Shown: positions 52,285-59,956 of the stretch, piece by piece | How positions within the stretch are numbered: position 1 is the stretch's first letter | Layout of the letters: each line of letters starts with the position of its first letter | NCBI GenBank assembly: GCA_964346175.1 | Contig: CAYFTG010000002.1 | Coordinates: 1-64,000 of the forward strand | Reading direction: 5' to 3' | DNA length: 64,000 bases | Source: DTU032 sp964346175 | Lineage (GTDB): Bacteria > Bacillota > Clostridia > Saccharofermentanales > DTU023 | Notes under the pieces: generated by a model | Told to the model about the DNA's origin: nothing | What the model saw: only the letters and a program-made list of their open reading frames with translations | The model's database searches: none | Translations under genes and position numbers: made by a program

Positions 52285-52312
52285 TTGACAATGATTTTTT
52301 GCTTTTTAATAT
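52285..52312 (+). promoter_or_regulatory. Putative promoter of the hppA operon
   Basis: TTGACA (52285-52290), 16-base spacer, TAATAT (52307-52312). This would give a leader of roughly 275 bases. Confidence 0.5.
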
Positions 52313-52418
52313 TTTATACAATATACTAATAACGTAAATTATGAGCCTGAATATTGAAGTAGAGACAGCTCGGAAAGCTGTTTATTAAGCCCGTAACACA
52401 CATTATCATCAATAATTA

Positions 52419-52451
52419 CCCTGTCTTGCCCTAGCAAGAGGGGAGTTTTTA
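52419..52451 (+). terminator. Attenuator-like terminator 1 in the hppA leader
   Basis: TCTTGC/GCAAGA (52424-52429 with 52434-52439) extended through a one-base bulge by CCCT with GGGG, a 4-base loop, and then GTTTTTATTTTT. There is no gene between it and the promoter, so it would act on the hppA transcript itself. Confidence 0.6.
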
Positions 52452-52513
52452 TTTTTAACTTTTTTGGATAAGTAGTCCTTCTAGGGAGACGTGTTACTTA
52501 TAATTTATGGATT

Positions 52514-52563
52514 AAACAATACGTTTGATCGAGGGGATTGACCAGCATAACGTATTGTTTTTT
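52514..52563 (+). terminator. Attenuator-like terminator 2 in the hppA leader
   Basis: A perfect 12-bp stem AAACAATACGTT/AACGTATTGTTT (52514-52525 with 52549-52560), a 23-base loop containing GAGGGGATTG, and six T ending 33 bases before the hppA ATG. Confidence 0.65.
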
Positions 52564-52596
52564 GATAGAACGATAAATATTCATTATGTGGAGGCT

Positions 52597-54597
52597 ATGA
52601 AGTTGAACTACGAGATTTTTTCCAGAGTTGTCTTACCAATCAGTGCACTAGTTACACTACTTGCAGCGTATCTTATTCATCGCGTCGTCAAAGGCAAAGA
52701 TGGCGGCACCGGAAGAATGGAGGAAATTGCTTCCTTCATTCGTGAAGGAGCAATGGTTTTTCTTTCCCGCGAATATAGATTTATAACATTATTTATCGCA
52801 GCAATGTTCATTCTGTTGCTGGCCTTGTTAGGCTGGCCCACCGCTATCGCTTTCGTTATCGGTGGTATATTTTCAGTTTTAGCAGGATTTTTCGGCATGC
52901 GCACAGCTACTTTAGCTAACGTTCGCACCGCCGAAGCCGCTCGCAGCAAAGGTATGCTTGCTGCTTTAAGAATCGCCTTCAGTGGTGCTTCCATCATGGG
53001 TCTGTGCGTTGTCGGACTGGGTTTACTAGGTATCAGCGGCATTGTTCAGTTTGCTAGTGACAGCATAGTAGTTGAAGCACTCACAGGCTTCAGTCTAGGC
53101 GCTTCTTCTATGGCCTTATTCGGACGCGTCGGCGGTGGCATTTACACAAAAGCGGCTGACGTCGGAGCTGACTTGGTGGGTAAATTGGAAGCCGGAATCC
53201 CGGAAGATGACCCACGCAACCCGGCAGTTATCGCAGATAATGTCGGCGACAACGTTGGTGACGTTGCCGGTATGGGCAGTGACCTCTTTGAATCCTACGT
53301 CGGATCTATCGTGTCAGCAATCACCCTAGCTGTTACCTTGCCGGTCAGCTTAGTCGGCAACAGAATCGCAGCTGTGTCCTATCCGCTCCTGTTGAGCGGT
53401 GCTGGAGCCCTCTTTTCTCTTTTAGGAATCATATTCGTCAACAAACTTAAGTTGAAGAACCCTGCGAAAATCCTTAATGCAGGTACTTATATCAGCAGTT
53501 TATTAACTATTTTAGCTGCATTAGGACTTAGTTACTGGCTCTTCGATACGCACCAGCACTTTATCGCTATTACCTCTGGCTTGATTGCTGGAGTTCTGAT
53601 AGGCACAACAACAGAGTATTTCACATCAGCTGATTACAGACCTGTAAAAAGCCTAGCTAAAGCATGTCGAACCGGATCCGCCACTACTATCATTGACGGA
53701 TTTGCTATCGGCATGGGTTCATCTTTCTTTCCGATTTTGTTAATCGCTGCTGCCACCTTTGCTTCCTTTAGAGCAGTTGGACTTTACGGGGTTGCCCTGG
53801 CCGCAGTCGGCATGCTTTCTACTGTCGGCATGACGATTTCTGTCGATGCCTACGGCCCGATCGCCGACAACGCAGGCGGTATTGCACAGATGGCCGATCT
53901 GCCGCATGAAGTTAGAGATATTACAGACAAGTTGGATAGTGTCGGTAACACAACCGCAGCCATAGGAAAGGGCTTTGCCATCGGTTCAGCCGCTTTAACA
54001 GCTCTGGCTCTATTTGTCTCCTACGCTCAGGTGTCGCGTGTAGCAGTTATTGACCTATTGGATCCTTATGCCATCATCGGTCTCTTTATTGGCGGTGCCT
54101 TCCCCTTCCTCTTCTCCGCCTTGACGATGAACTCTGTCGGCAGAGCAGCTTTCCAGATGATTGAGGAAGTAAGACGCCAGTTTAAAAACGAACCCGGTAT
54201 CATAGCCGGAACGGTATTGCCCGATTACAATCGCTGTATCGAAATCAGCACGAACTCCGCACTCCGCGAAATGATTCTGCCGGGACTGTTGGCCGTCCTA
54301 GGTCCGATTCTAGTTGGACTTCTCTTAGGACCGGCAGCCTTAGGTGGCATGTTGGCCGGAGCTCTGGTAACAGGTGTTGTTCTTGCCATTACCTTATCTA
54401 ACTCGGGCGGAGCATGGGACAATGCTAAGAAACATATCGAGGAAGGTCACTGTGGTGGTCCCGGAAGCGACGCACATAGAGCTGCTGTCGTCGGTGACAC
54501 CGTAGGCGATCCTTTCAAAGATACGTCCGGACCTTCAATCAACATTTTGATTAAGTTGATGACAATTGTAGCAATGGTGTTTGCGCCATTCTTTTAA
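52597..54597 (+). CDS. hppA: Membrane-bound ion-pumping pyrophosphatase, K+-dependent type
   Basis: A 666-residue integral membrane enzyme with about 16 helices that couples PPi hydrolysis to H+ and/or Na+ export. Substrate motifs are DVGADLVGK (188-196), EDDPRNPAVIADNVGDNVGD (203-222) and DAYGPIADNAGG (417-428). At the K+ switch the sequence is GNTTAAIGKG with Ala454 and Gly457, the pair typical of K+-dependent enzymes (Lys and Thr in K+-independent ones). Whether H+ or Na+ is pumped was not resolved. ATG at 52597 has GGAGG 3 bases upstream; an in-frame extension to 52525 runs into the leader hairpin and is rejected. It is followed 30 bases later by DUF1538. Confidence 0.95.
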   Translation: MKLNYEIFSRVVLPISALVTLLAAYLIHRVVKGKDGGTGRMEEIASFIREGAMVFLSREYRFITLFIAAMFILLLALLGWPTAIAFVIGGIFSVLAGFFGMRTATLANVRTAEAARSKGMLAALRIAFSGASIMGLCVVGLGLLGISGIVQFASDSIVVEALTGFSLGASSMALFGRVGGGIYTKAADVGADLVGKLEAGIPEDDPRNPAVIADNVGDNVGDVAGMGSDLFESYVGSIVSAITLAVTLPVSLVGNRIAAVSYPLLLSGAGALFSLLGIIFVNKLKLKNPAKILNAGTYISSLLTILAALGLSYWLFDTHQHFIAITSGLIAGVLIGTTTEYFTSADYRPVKSLAKACRTGSATTIIDGFAIGMGSSFFPILLIAAATFASFRAVGLYGVALAAVGMLSTVGMTISVDAYGPIADNAGGIAQMADLPHEVRDITDKLDSVGNTTAAIGKGFAIGSAALTALALFVSYAQVSRVAVIDLLDPYAIIGLFIGGAFPFLFSALTMNSVGRAAFQMIEEVRRQFKNEPGIIAGTVLPDYNRCIEISTNSALREMILPGLLAVLGPILVGLLLGPAALGGMLAGALVTGVVLAITLSNSGGAWDNAKKHIEEGHCGGPGSDAHRAAVVGDTVGDPFKDTSGPSINILIKLMTIVAMVFAPFF

Positions 54598-54627
54598 TAG
54601 AGTTATCCTAAAATAAAGAGGTGTGTT

Positions 54628-56127
54628 TTGGGATTATTTACTGAAAAACTTAAAGAAATGGGTGCATCGGTTATACCGATCACCCTTTTCGTTGTCCTTT
54701 TACACTTTACATTAACCCCTGTTCCGATTGACGATTTTTGGCGCTTTATCATAGGCGCCATTCTTATTATTGTCGGTTTAGGGATTTTCTTAGCAGGCGT
54801 GGATCTGGGTGCGACACCCATCGGAGAGCAAAGTGGAAGTGCTCTAGTCAAAACGAATAATATGCCGCTGCTACTATTCGGCGGTCTTATGTTGGGCTTC
54901 ATTATCTCCTTTGCCGAACCCGACTTGCATGTTCTTTCTATTCAAGTAGAGCAATTTACAGCGAACGCCATTGGCAGGTGGCAGATGGTTTTAGTTGTTT
55001 CTCTGGGAGTCGGAGCAATGGTTATGGTTGGCTTCTGGCGCTTAGTAAAGCGCATACGCCTGCGAACGGTGCTCTGGATTGCGTATGGCGTGATCTTTTC
55101 CCTGGCCTTGTTTAACTCACCGGAATTTCACGCTTTCGCTTTCGATGCCTCAGGTTCTACAACCGGAGCCATAAGTACACCATTCTTACTTGCATCGGTT
55201 GCGGGCATCGCAGGTTTATATGAAGGCGAAGCCGAGGACGCCAGAGACAGATACGGCATGGTCGGTCTTGCTTCAGCAGGTGCAATTTTGGCGATGTTAT
55301 TGCAAGGAGTCATCAACTCGCCCACGTCATATCAAGAAATTGGGGTGACGGAGAATGTTACTCCGGCGTTCTTCATGCAACCTTTTACTGAGACTGTTGG
55401 CAGCGTCCTTTTTGATTCTCTGTTCAGTATTGCTCCTTTGGCAATTGTTTTCATTATTTTTCAGTTTGCAGTCTTAAAGCTAAAACGCCGAAGCGCTTCC
55501 AGAATAATGCTCGGGCTTCTGTACTGCTACATCGGACTCAGCCTTTTCATGATCGGCGTCAGTGGCGGCTTTATGAGAGTGGGCCGCTTCATCGCTTCTC
55601 AATTAGTTCTGGAACATCATCCTCTGGTCACTATTATGGCCGGGTTTTTCCTAGGCATGCTTACTGTAATAGCAGAACCTGCTGTCCACGTGCTTGCTGA
55701 TTCAGTGGAAGACAGCACCGGCGGCACAGTTCCGAGAAAACTAACCTTACTATCATTTGCCATTGGTGTCGCTTTCTCTATCGCGCTAGCCATGATACGG
55801 GTTTACATTGACGGGCTGATGCTCTGGCATATTCTCCTGCCAGCTTACATTATCATCATGATCATGAGCTATTTTACACCGGATCTCTTCATCGGCATCG
55901 CCTTCGACGCCGGAGGTGTTGCGTCCGGCCCCATGGCGGCTACCTTTATTCTCGCTTTTGCTCAAGGTGCTGCAGGATCTCACGCAAGTGCGAACGTCTT
56001 AATCGATGGTTTTGGCGTCGTTGCTTTGGTTGCCATGACTCCCCTCATAACAATTCAAGCCATGGGCTTGATCTATAAACATAGACACAAAAAGACGCAG
56101 ACTGCTTCCAGAGAAGAACCCGATTAG
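54628..56127 (+). CDS. DUF1538 polytopic membrane protein with internal duplication
   Basis: A 499-residue membrane protein with about 12 helices. Two halves repeat the same pattern in the same order: FAEPDLHVL (95-103) and FDASGSTTGAIS (172-183) in the first, IAEPAVHVL (348-356) and FDAGGVASGPMA (426-437) in the second. The conserved acidic residues inside membrane segments suggest ion or solute binding. This is the DUF1538 family, thought to be transporters but without a known substrate, often encoded beside PII-like proteins. It starts at TTG with AAAGAGG about 6 bases upstream. It lies 30 bases after hppA and 32 before the triple-PII gene. Confidence 0.85.
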   Translation: MGLFTEKLKEMGASVIPITLFVVLLHFTLTPVPIDDFWRFIIGAILIIVGLGIFLAGVDLGATPIGEQSGSALVKTNNMPLLLFGGLMLGFIISFAEPDLHVLSIQVEQFTANAIGRWQMVLVVSLGVGAMVMVGFWRLVKRIRLRTVLWIAYGVIFSLALFNSPEFHAFAFDASGSTTGAISTPFLLASVAGIAGLYEGEAEDARDRYGMVGLASAGAILAMLLQGVINSPTSYQEIGVTENVTPAFFMQPFTETVGSVLFDSLFSIAPLAIVFIIFQFAVLKLKRRSASRIMLGLLYCYIGLSLFMIGVSGGFMRVGRFIASQLVLEHHPLVTIMAGFFLGMLTVIAEPAVHVLADSVEDSTGGTVPRKLTLLSFAIGVAFSIALAMIRVYIDGLMLWHILLPAYIIIMIMSYFTPDLFIGIAFDAGGVASGPMAATFILAFAQGAAGSHASANVLIDGFGVVALVAMTPLITIQAMGLIYKHRHKKTQTASREEPD

Positions 56128-56159
56128 TCCACCCATTTACTAATGTTTCGGAGGAACCT

Positions 56160-57185
56160 ATGACTAAGCACTCCACTTTAGACTTAAACAATAGAGCTAT
56201 GCTGCTCCTAATCGTTCCCCACGGTAGAGCTGAAGACATTGCCCACTTTGCGCTGGCTGAAGGGGCTTCCGGCGTCACTGCCTTCCCCGGACACGGAACA
56301 GTACCAAAACGATTTTTGCGCACATTGGGACTCGACGAAATTCGTCGCGAGCTAGTGCTTATAATCCTCCCGGAAATGGAAGCCGCCTCCGAGCTTTTGG
56401 AAAAAATTGAGCTAGCAGGACATTTGGAGAAAAATATTTTCAGCATCGCTTTAATTCAGCCTCTCTTGGATCTGAACGAGAGCGTTCAGCCGGACCCTGA
56501 AGAAATAACAAGCTCTTCAAAAGCTGATTACCGATCCTTGATTGTAATAGTAGATAGAGGAGAAGGTAAAGGCGTCGTCGATATCGCACGACAGAACGGA
56601 GCTGTCGAAGCCACGATCTTAGATGCTATGGGAAGCGCCGATCACAGTGCGCATGTTTTTGATTTTGAGATTAATCCGCGCAAGGACTTGGTCTTACTGG
56701 TCACAACTAAAGAAAAGGCCGCAGTCATCCAGAAAGTCCTCCTAAACACTCTGCGCAGCAGCAGCCCGGGCAGAGGAATAAGCTTCTTACTAAACGTGAC
56801 GGAAACACTGGGCATCACGGGTCTAGGCAGTGACAAAAATTTCTTGGCGGGCAGCTGGGCCGCACCCACTCCCAGTCCCCATACTGCTCTTTTCATCTTG
56901 GTAAACCGCCCCAAGACCAAAAAGCTCATCCGAGCTTGTGAGGCCGCAGGCAGTTCCGGAGCCACTATCATTCACGGTCGTGGAATCAAAAAAGCTAAAC
57001 TCGGGGGTATCTTCTTCAAGGAAAGTTTTGATGTTGAACGTAATTTAGTCTTGATGTTAATAAAGGAAGAACAAGAACAGACCATCCTGCGAGCCTTGCG
57101 CGACTTGAATGAGATGGATACCGAATGCGCACTCTCAGTGACAGCAACAGACGCCATTAATTTTCAGAAATTTTCAGAAACTTAA
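56160..57185 (+). CDS. Protein with three tandem PII-like domains, partner of DUF1538 transporter
   Basis: A 341-residue soluble protein made of three similar ferredoxin-like units: about 13-104, 124-219 and 241-333. Each begins with a strand of type (L)xLLIVxxG (AMLLLIVPHG, SLIVIVDRG, ALFILVNRP), has a helix leading to GA/GSSGAT (EGASGVTAF, QNGAVEATIL, AAGSSGATII), then a T-loop-like stretch with a Gly-rich turn, a second strand (ELVLIILP, DLVLLVTT, NLVLMLIK), a helix, and a final strand. This is the PII/GlnB-like fold, normally about 100 residues and trimeric. Three in one chain could form a pseudotrimer. The context suggests control of the DUF1538 protein by a small ligand. It ends within a palindromic repeat. 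Confidence 0.72.
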   Translation: MTKHSTLDLNNRAMLLLIVPHGRAEDIAHFALAEGASGVTAFPGHGTVPKRFLRTLGLDEIRRELVLIILPEMEAASELLEKIELAGHLEKNIFSIALIQPLLDLNESVQPDPEEITSSSKADYRSLIVIVDRGEGKGVVDIARQNGAVEATILDAMGSADHSAHVFDFEINPRKDLVLLVTTKEKAAVIQKVLLNTLRSSSPGRGISFLLNVTETLGITGLGSDKNFLAGSWAAPTPSPHTALFILVNRPKTKKLIRACEAAGSSGATIIHGRGIKKAKLGGIFFKESFDVERNLVLMLIKEEQEQTILRALRDLNEMDTECALSVTATDAINFQKFSET

Positions 57186-57218
57186 GTTCATTTTCGTGCC
57201 AGGCACGATTCTTAACTT
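57183..57218. repeat. 36-bp palindromic dispersed repeat, copy 2
   Basis: Same sequence as copy 1 (44375-44410) except two bases; the core CGTGCCAGGCACG is an exact palindrome around one base. Its first three bases are the TAA stop of the triple-PII gene, and its last two bases are part of the TAA stop of atpC on the other strand. Confidence 0.88.
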
Positions 57219-57672
57219 AGTCCTCTTCGTCGAAGTAGCCTTCTTCTTCCATCTGCAAATTAACTTCTAACCGTACCAGAGATCGACGCAAGAGCATCTG
57301 CAGTCTGCCGAGTTGAGCATCATCCATCTTCTCGCTCAGAGCTTCTTCAGCTTCTCGGAGATCTCTTTCAGCACGTTCGCGATCAATCTCTTCAGGCATC
57401 TGAGCAATCGTGGTGAAAATATTGACTGAATCCTGATCGATCTCAGCCATGCCACCGAAGACAGCGAGCTTCTTCTCCGAGCCGTTGTTGATTACCCGGA
57501 GGATACCGTCTCCTAAGGTCACAGACAACGGTTCGTGGCCCGGCATGACGCCCATATTGCCGTCACTGGCTACCATGACGAGCATATCCGCATCCTCGAC
57601 AAATTTAACTCCCCTAGGAGTAGTAATCGTCATGGTCAGCTTTTTGCCTTTTTTCTTTGTCTTCTCAGCCAT
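57217..57672 (-). CDS. atpC: ATP synthase epsilon subunit
   Basis: A 151-residue subunit of F1. The N-terminal beta-sandwich has TTPRGVKFVEDADMLVMVASDGNMGVMPGHEP (shortened here: GVKFVEDADML, DGNMGVMPGHEP). The C-terminal helices are rich in Arg and Glu and are the inhibitory part. An additional acidic tail EEEGYFDEED closes it. Last gene of the ATP synthase operon, convergent with the triple-PII gene. Confidence 0.95.
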   Translation of the reverse strand: MAEKTKKKGKKLTMTITTPRGVKFVEDADMLVMVASDGNMGVMPGHEPLSVTLGDGILRVINNGSEKKLAVFGGMAEIDQDSVNIFTTIAQMPEEIDRERAERDLREAEEALSEKMDDAQLGRLQMLLRRSLVRLEVNLQMEEEGYFDEED

Positions 57673-57680
57673 ATTAAACC

Positions 57681-59072
57681 TTAAGATTTTTTGTATCGTT
57701 CGAGCACATCTTCAATCGAGCCTGCGTTAAGGAAAAAACCCTCCGGCACGTCATCATACTTGCCTTCGAGAATCTCCCTAAAGCCATGTACAGTCTCATC
57801 GATAGACACGTGTTTCCCGGGAATAGAGGTAAATTTCTCGGCGACTATGAAAGGTTGCGACAGGAAACGCTGAATTTTCCTAGCCCTGCCGACGACCTGC
57901 TTATCTTCTTCGGACAATTCATCGATACCCAAAATAGATACGATATCTTGCAAATCTTTGTAGCGTTGTAAAATATTCTGTACTGCTTGAGCCACTCGAT
58001 AGTGCTCTCGGCCGACGATACTTTCTTCCAAAATCCGCGAGGAAGACTCCAAGGGATCGACTGCCGGATAGATTCCTTGCTCAACTATTGAACGTGACAA
58101 AATTGTGACCGCATCGAGGTGGGCGAATACTGTCGCCGTCGCAGGGTCCGTGAGGTCGTCTGCCGGAACATAGACCGCTTGCACCGAGGTGATCGAGCCT
58201 GTCTTGGTGGATGTGATCCGCTCCTCCAGCATTCCAATCTCAGTCGCCAACGTCGGTTGGTAGCCAACAGCACTGGGGGTACGTCCGAGGAGAGCGGAAA
58301 CCTCAGAGCCGGCTTGAACAAAACGATAAATATTATCTATAAAAAGCAGAATATCTTGATGTTCGGTGTCGCGGAAATATTCCGCCATCGTCAGTGCCGT
58401 TAAGGCGACGCGCATCCTGACTCCCGGCGGTTCGTTCATCTGTCCGAACACAAGGGCAGTCTTGTCGATAACACCAGATTCCATCATCTCATAATAAAGA
58501 TCGTTACCTTCACGCGTTCTCTCACCTACACCGGCGAAAACAGAGAAACCTCCGTGTTCCTGAGCGATGCTGTCTATCAGCTCCATGATCAGAACCGTCT
58601 TACCAACACCCGCACCACCGAACAAGCCAATCTTTCCGCCCCTAGGGAAAGGGCAAAGCAGGTCAATGGCTTTTATTCCTGTTTCCAGCATTTCGGGTTC
58701 AGCCTGTTGATCAACAAAGGCCGGCGGATCCCGATGAATAGGCCAGTACTCTTCCGCTTCAATCTCGGGCTTATTATCGATAGGTTTACCCAGAATATTG
58801 ACCATGCGTCCCAGAACCTCACGGCCAATTGGAACTGTAATCGGCGCACCTGTGTCAATAACTTCTGCACCTCGCTTGAGTCCGTCCGTCGGGTGCATGG
58901 ACACGCAGCGCACAGTATTATCTCCGGTATGCTGCATAACTTCCAGCACAATAGTGTCGTCTCCTAGTTTTACTTCCAGTGCATTGTATAAAAGAGGTAG
59001 GTCACCTTCAAAGCGGACGTCAATAACCGACCCGATTATCTGAATAATTGCTCCAATATTTTTCTCTGCCAT
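57681..59072 (-). CDS. atpD: ATP synthase beta subunit
   Basis: A 463-residue catalytic subunit. Walker A GLFGGAGVGKTVLIMEL, the catalytic glutamate in GVGERTREGNDLY, Walker B DILLFIDNIYRFVQAGSEVS (Asn-Ile where many have Asn-Ile/Asp-Ile), and DELSEED near 394-400. Eight bases separate it from atpC and none from atpG. Confidence 0.99.
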   Translation of the reverse strand: MAEKNIGAIIQIIGSVIDVRFEGDLPLLYNALEVKLGDDTIVLEVMQHTGDNTVRCVSMHPTDGLKRGAEVIDTGAPITVPIGREVLGRMVNILGKPIDNKPEIEAEEYWPIHRDPPAFVDQQAEPEMLETGIKAIDLLCPFPRGGKIGLFGGAGVGKTVLIMELIDSIAQEHGGFSVFAGVGERTREGNDLYYEMMESGVIDKTALVFGQMNEPPGVRMRVALTALTMAEYFRDTEHQDILLFIDNIYRFVQAGSEVSALLGRTPSAVGYQPTLATEIGMLEERITSTKTGSITSVQAVYVPADDLTDPATATVFAHLDAVTILSRSIVEQGIYPAVDPLESSSRILEESIVGREHYRVAQAVQNILQRYKDLQDIVSILGIDELSEEDKQVVGRARKIQRFLSQPFIVAEKFTSIPGKHVSIDETVHGFREILEGKYDDVPEGFFLNAGSIEDVLERYKKS

Positions 59073-59948
59073 TTATTTTTCCTTTGTCATAATTGTTCTG
59101 CTGCCTACTATTTCATTCAGCTCTTGAGTAATCTCGGCCTGACGTTGACGGTTGTAACTGTGAGTCAAGTCTTCCATGATCTCATCAGCGTTCTTGCCCG
59201 CAGCATCCATACTGACCATGCGTGCGGCTTGTTCGCTGGTATGAGCTTCCGAGAAGGCTCTAAAGATATACATATGCAGGTACAGCGGTATCAACTCTTC
59301 AATATATGTCTTAAGATCCGGTTCGTAGATCTTCTCATCAAGATAATTATCGTAATAAAAATCATCATTGTCTTCCGCACCGTTGCTGATTGGAAGTACC
59401 TTTTTTATTACCGGTTCATAAGAGAGCACATTCTTAAAAACCGTATACCCCACACAAATTTCATCAACTTCGCCAGCCAAATACAAGTCTGTAGCCCATT
59501 CGGCCAAACTCTGAGAAGCATAATAAATCTGGGCATCAGCAACGTCGACAACGGCTCTTATGATATTTTTCCCGTTTCGCTTAAAAAACTCGTTACCAAT
59601 AGAGCCGACAATCAAGAGCTTCTCGTTCTCGACATCCTTTAAATGCTCCAAGACAAATTTATTAATATTTGAGTTGTAGCCACCCGACAATCCCCTGTCA
59701 CTGGTGAAAATCATGTAAAGTGAATTGCGAACTTCTCGTTTTTTGAAAACCTCAATCGATCTGGACTCTTCTCTACTGGCCAAATCATCGATAATTCTCT
59801 GCAGGCCCTCCTGCATCGGAACCAATCCTTCCAGCTGAGCTCTCGCCTTCTGCAGCTTGGTTGATGACACCATGTACATGGCGCGGATCAACTGCTCGAC
59901 GGAAGAAACATTCGCAATTCTTTCTTTTATGTTCCTAAGTGAACTCAC
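59073..59948 (-). CDS. atpG: ATP synthase gamma subunit
   Basis: A 291-residue rotor shaft. The N-terminal coiled-coil (SLRNIKERIANVSSVEQLIRAM) and the C-terminal coiled-coil (MSMDAAGKNADEIMEDL, YNRQRQAEITQELNEIVG) are the signature; the Rossmann-like middle has FTSDRGLSGGYN. Its stop directly abuts the atpD start. Confidence 0.97.
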   Translation of the reverse strand: MSSLRNIKERIANVSSVEQLIRAMYMVSSTKLQKARAQLEGLVPMQEGLQRIIDDLASREESRSIEVFKKREVRNSLYMIFTSDRGLSGGYNSNINKFVLEHLKDVENEKLLIVGSIGNEFFKRNGKNIIRAVVDVADAQIYYASQSLAEWATDLYLAGEVDEICVGYTVFKNVLSYEPVIKKVLPISNGAEDNDDFYYDNYLDEKIYEPDLKTYIEELIPLYLHMYIFRAFSEAHTSEQAARMVSMDAAGKNADEIMEDLTHSYNRQRQAEITQELNEIVGSRTIMTKEK

Positions 59949-59956
59949 ACTAACTC

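Larger units (their letters stand above)
52121..52596. other. Intergenic region with hppA promoter and structured leader
   Basis: The 476 bases between divergent operons contain no supported gene. The first 150 hold the promoter region of the dehydrogenase operon (no clear boxes seen). A TTGACA promoter and a 270-base transcribed leader with two terminator-like hairpins precede hppA and are listed separately. A further stem-loop ACAGCT/AGCTGT (52363-52379) lies in the leader. Confidence 0.6.

Noticed and set aside
52313..52455. Known riboswitch class (fluoride, yybP-ykoY, c-di-GMP, glycine) in the hppA leader
   Set aside because: None of the conserved core sequences that I remember for these classes is present; kept only as an unassigned candidate leader.
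52525..52596. N-terminal extension of the membrane pyrophosphatase
   Set aside because: The first codons lie within the terminator-like hairpin and are not conserved; GGAGG precedes the ATG at 52597.
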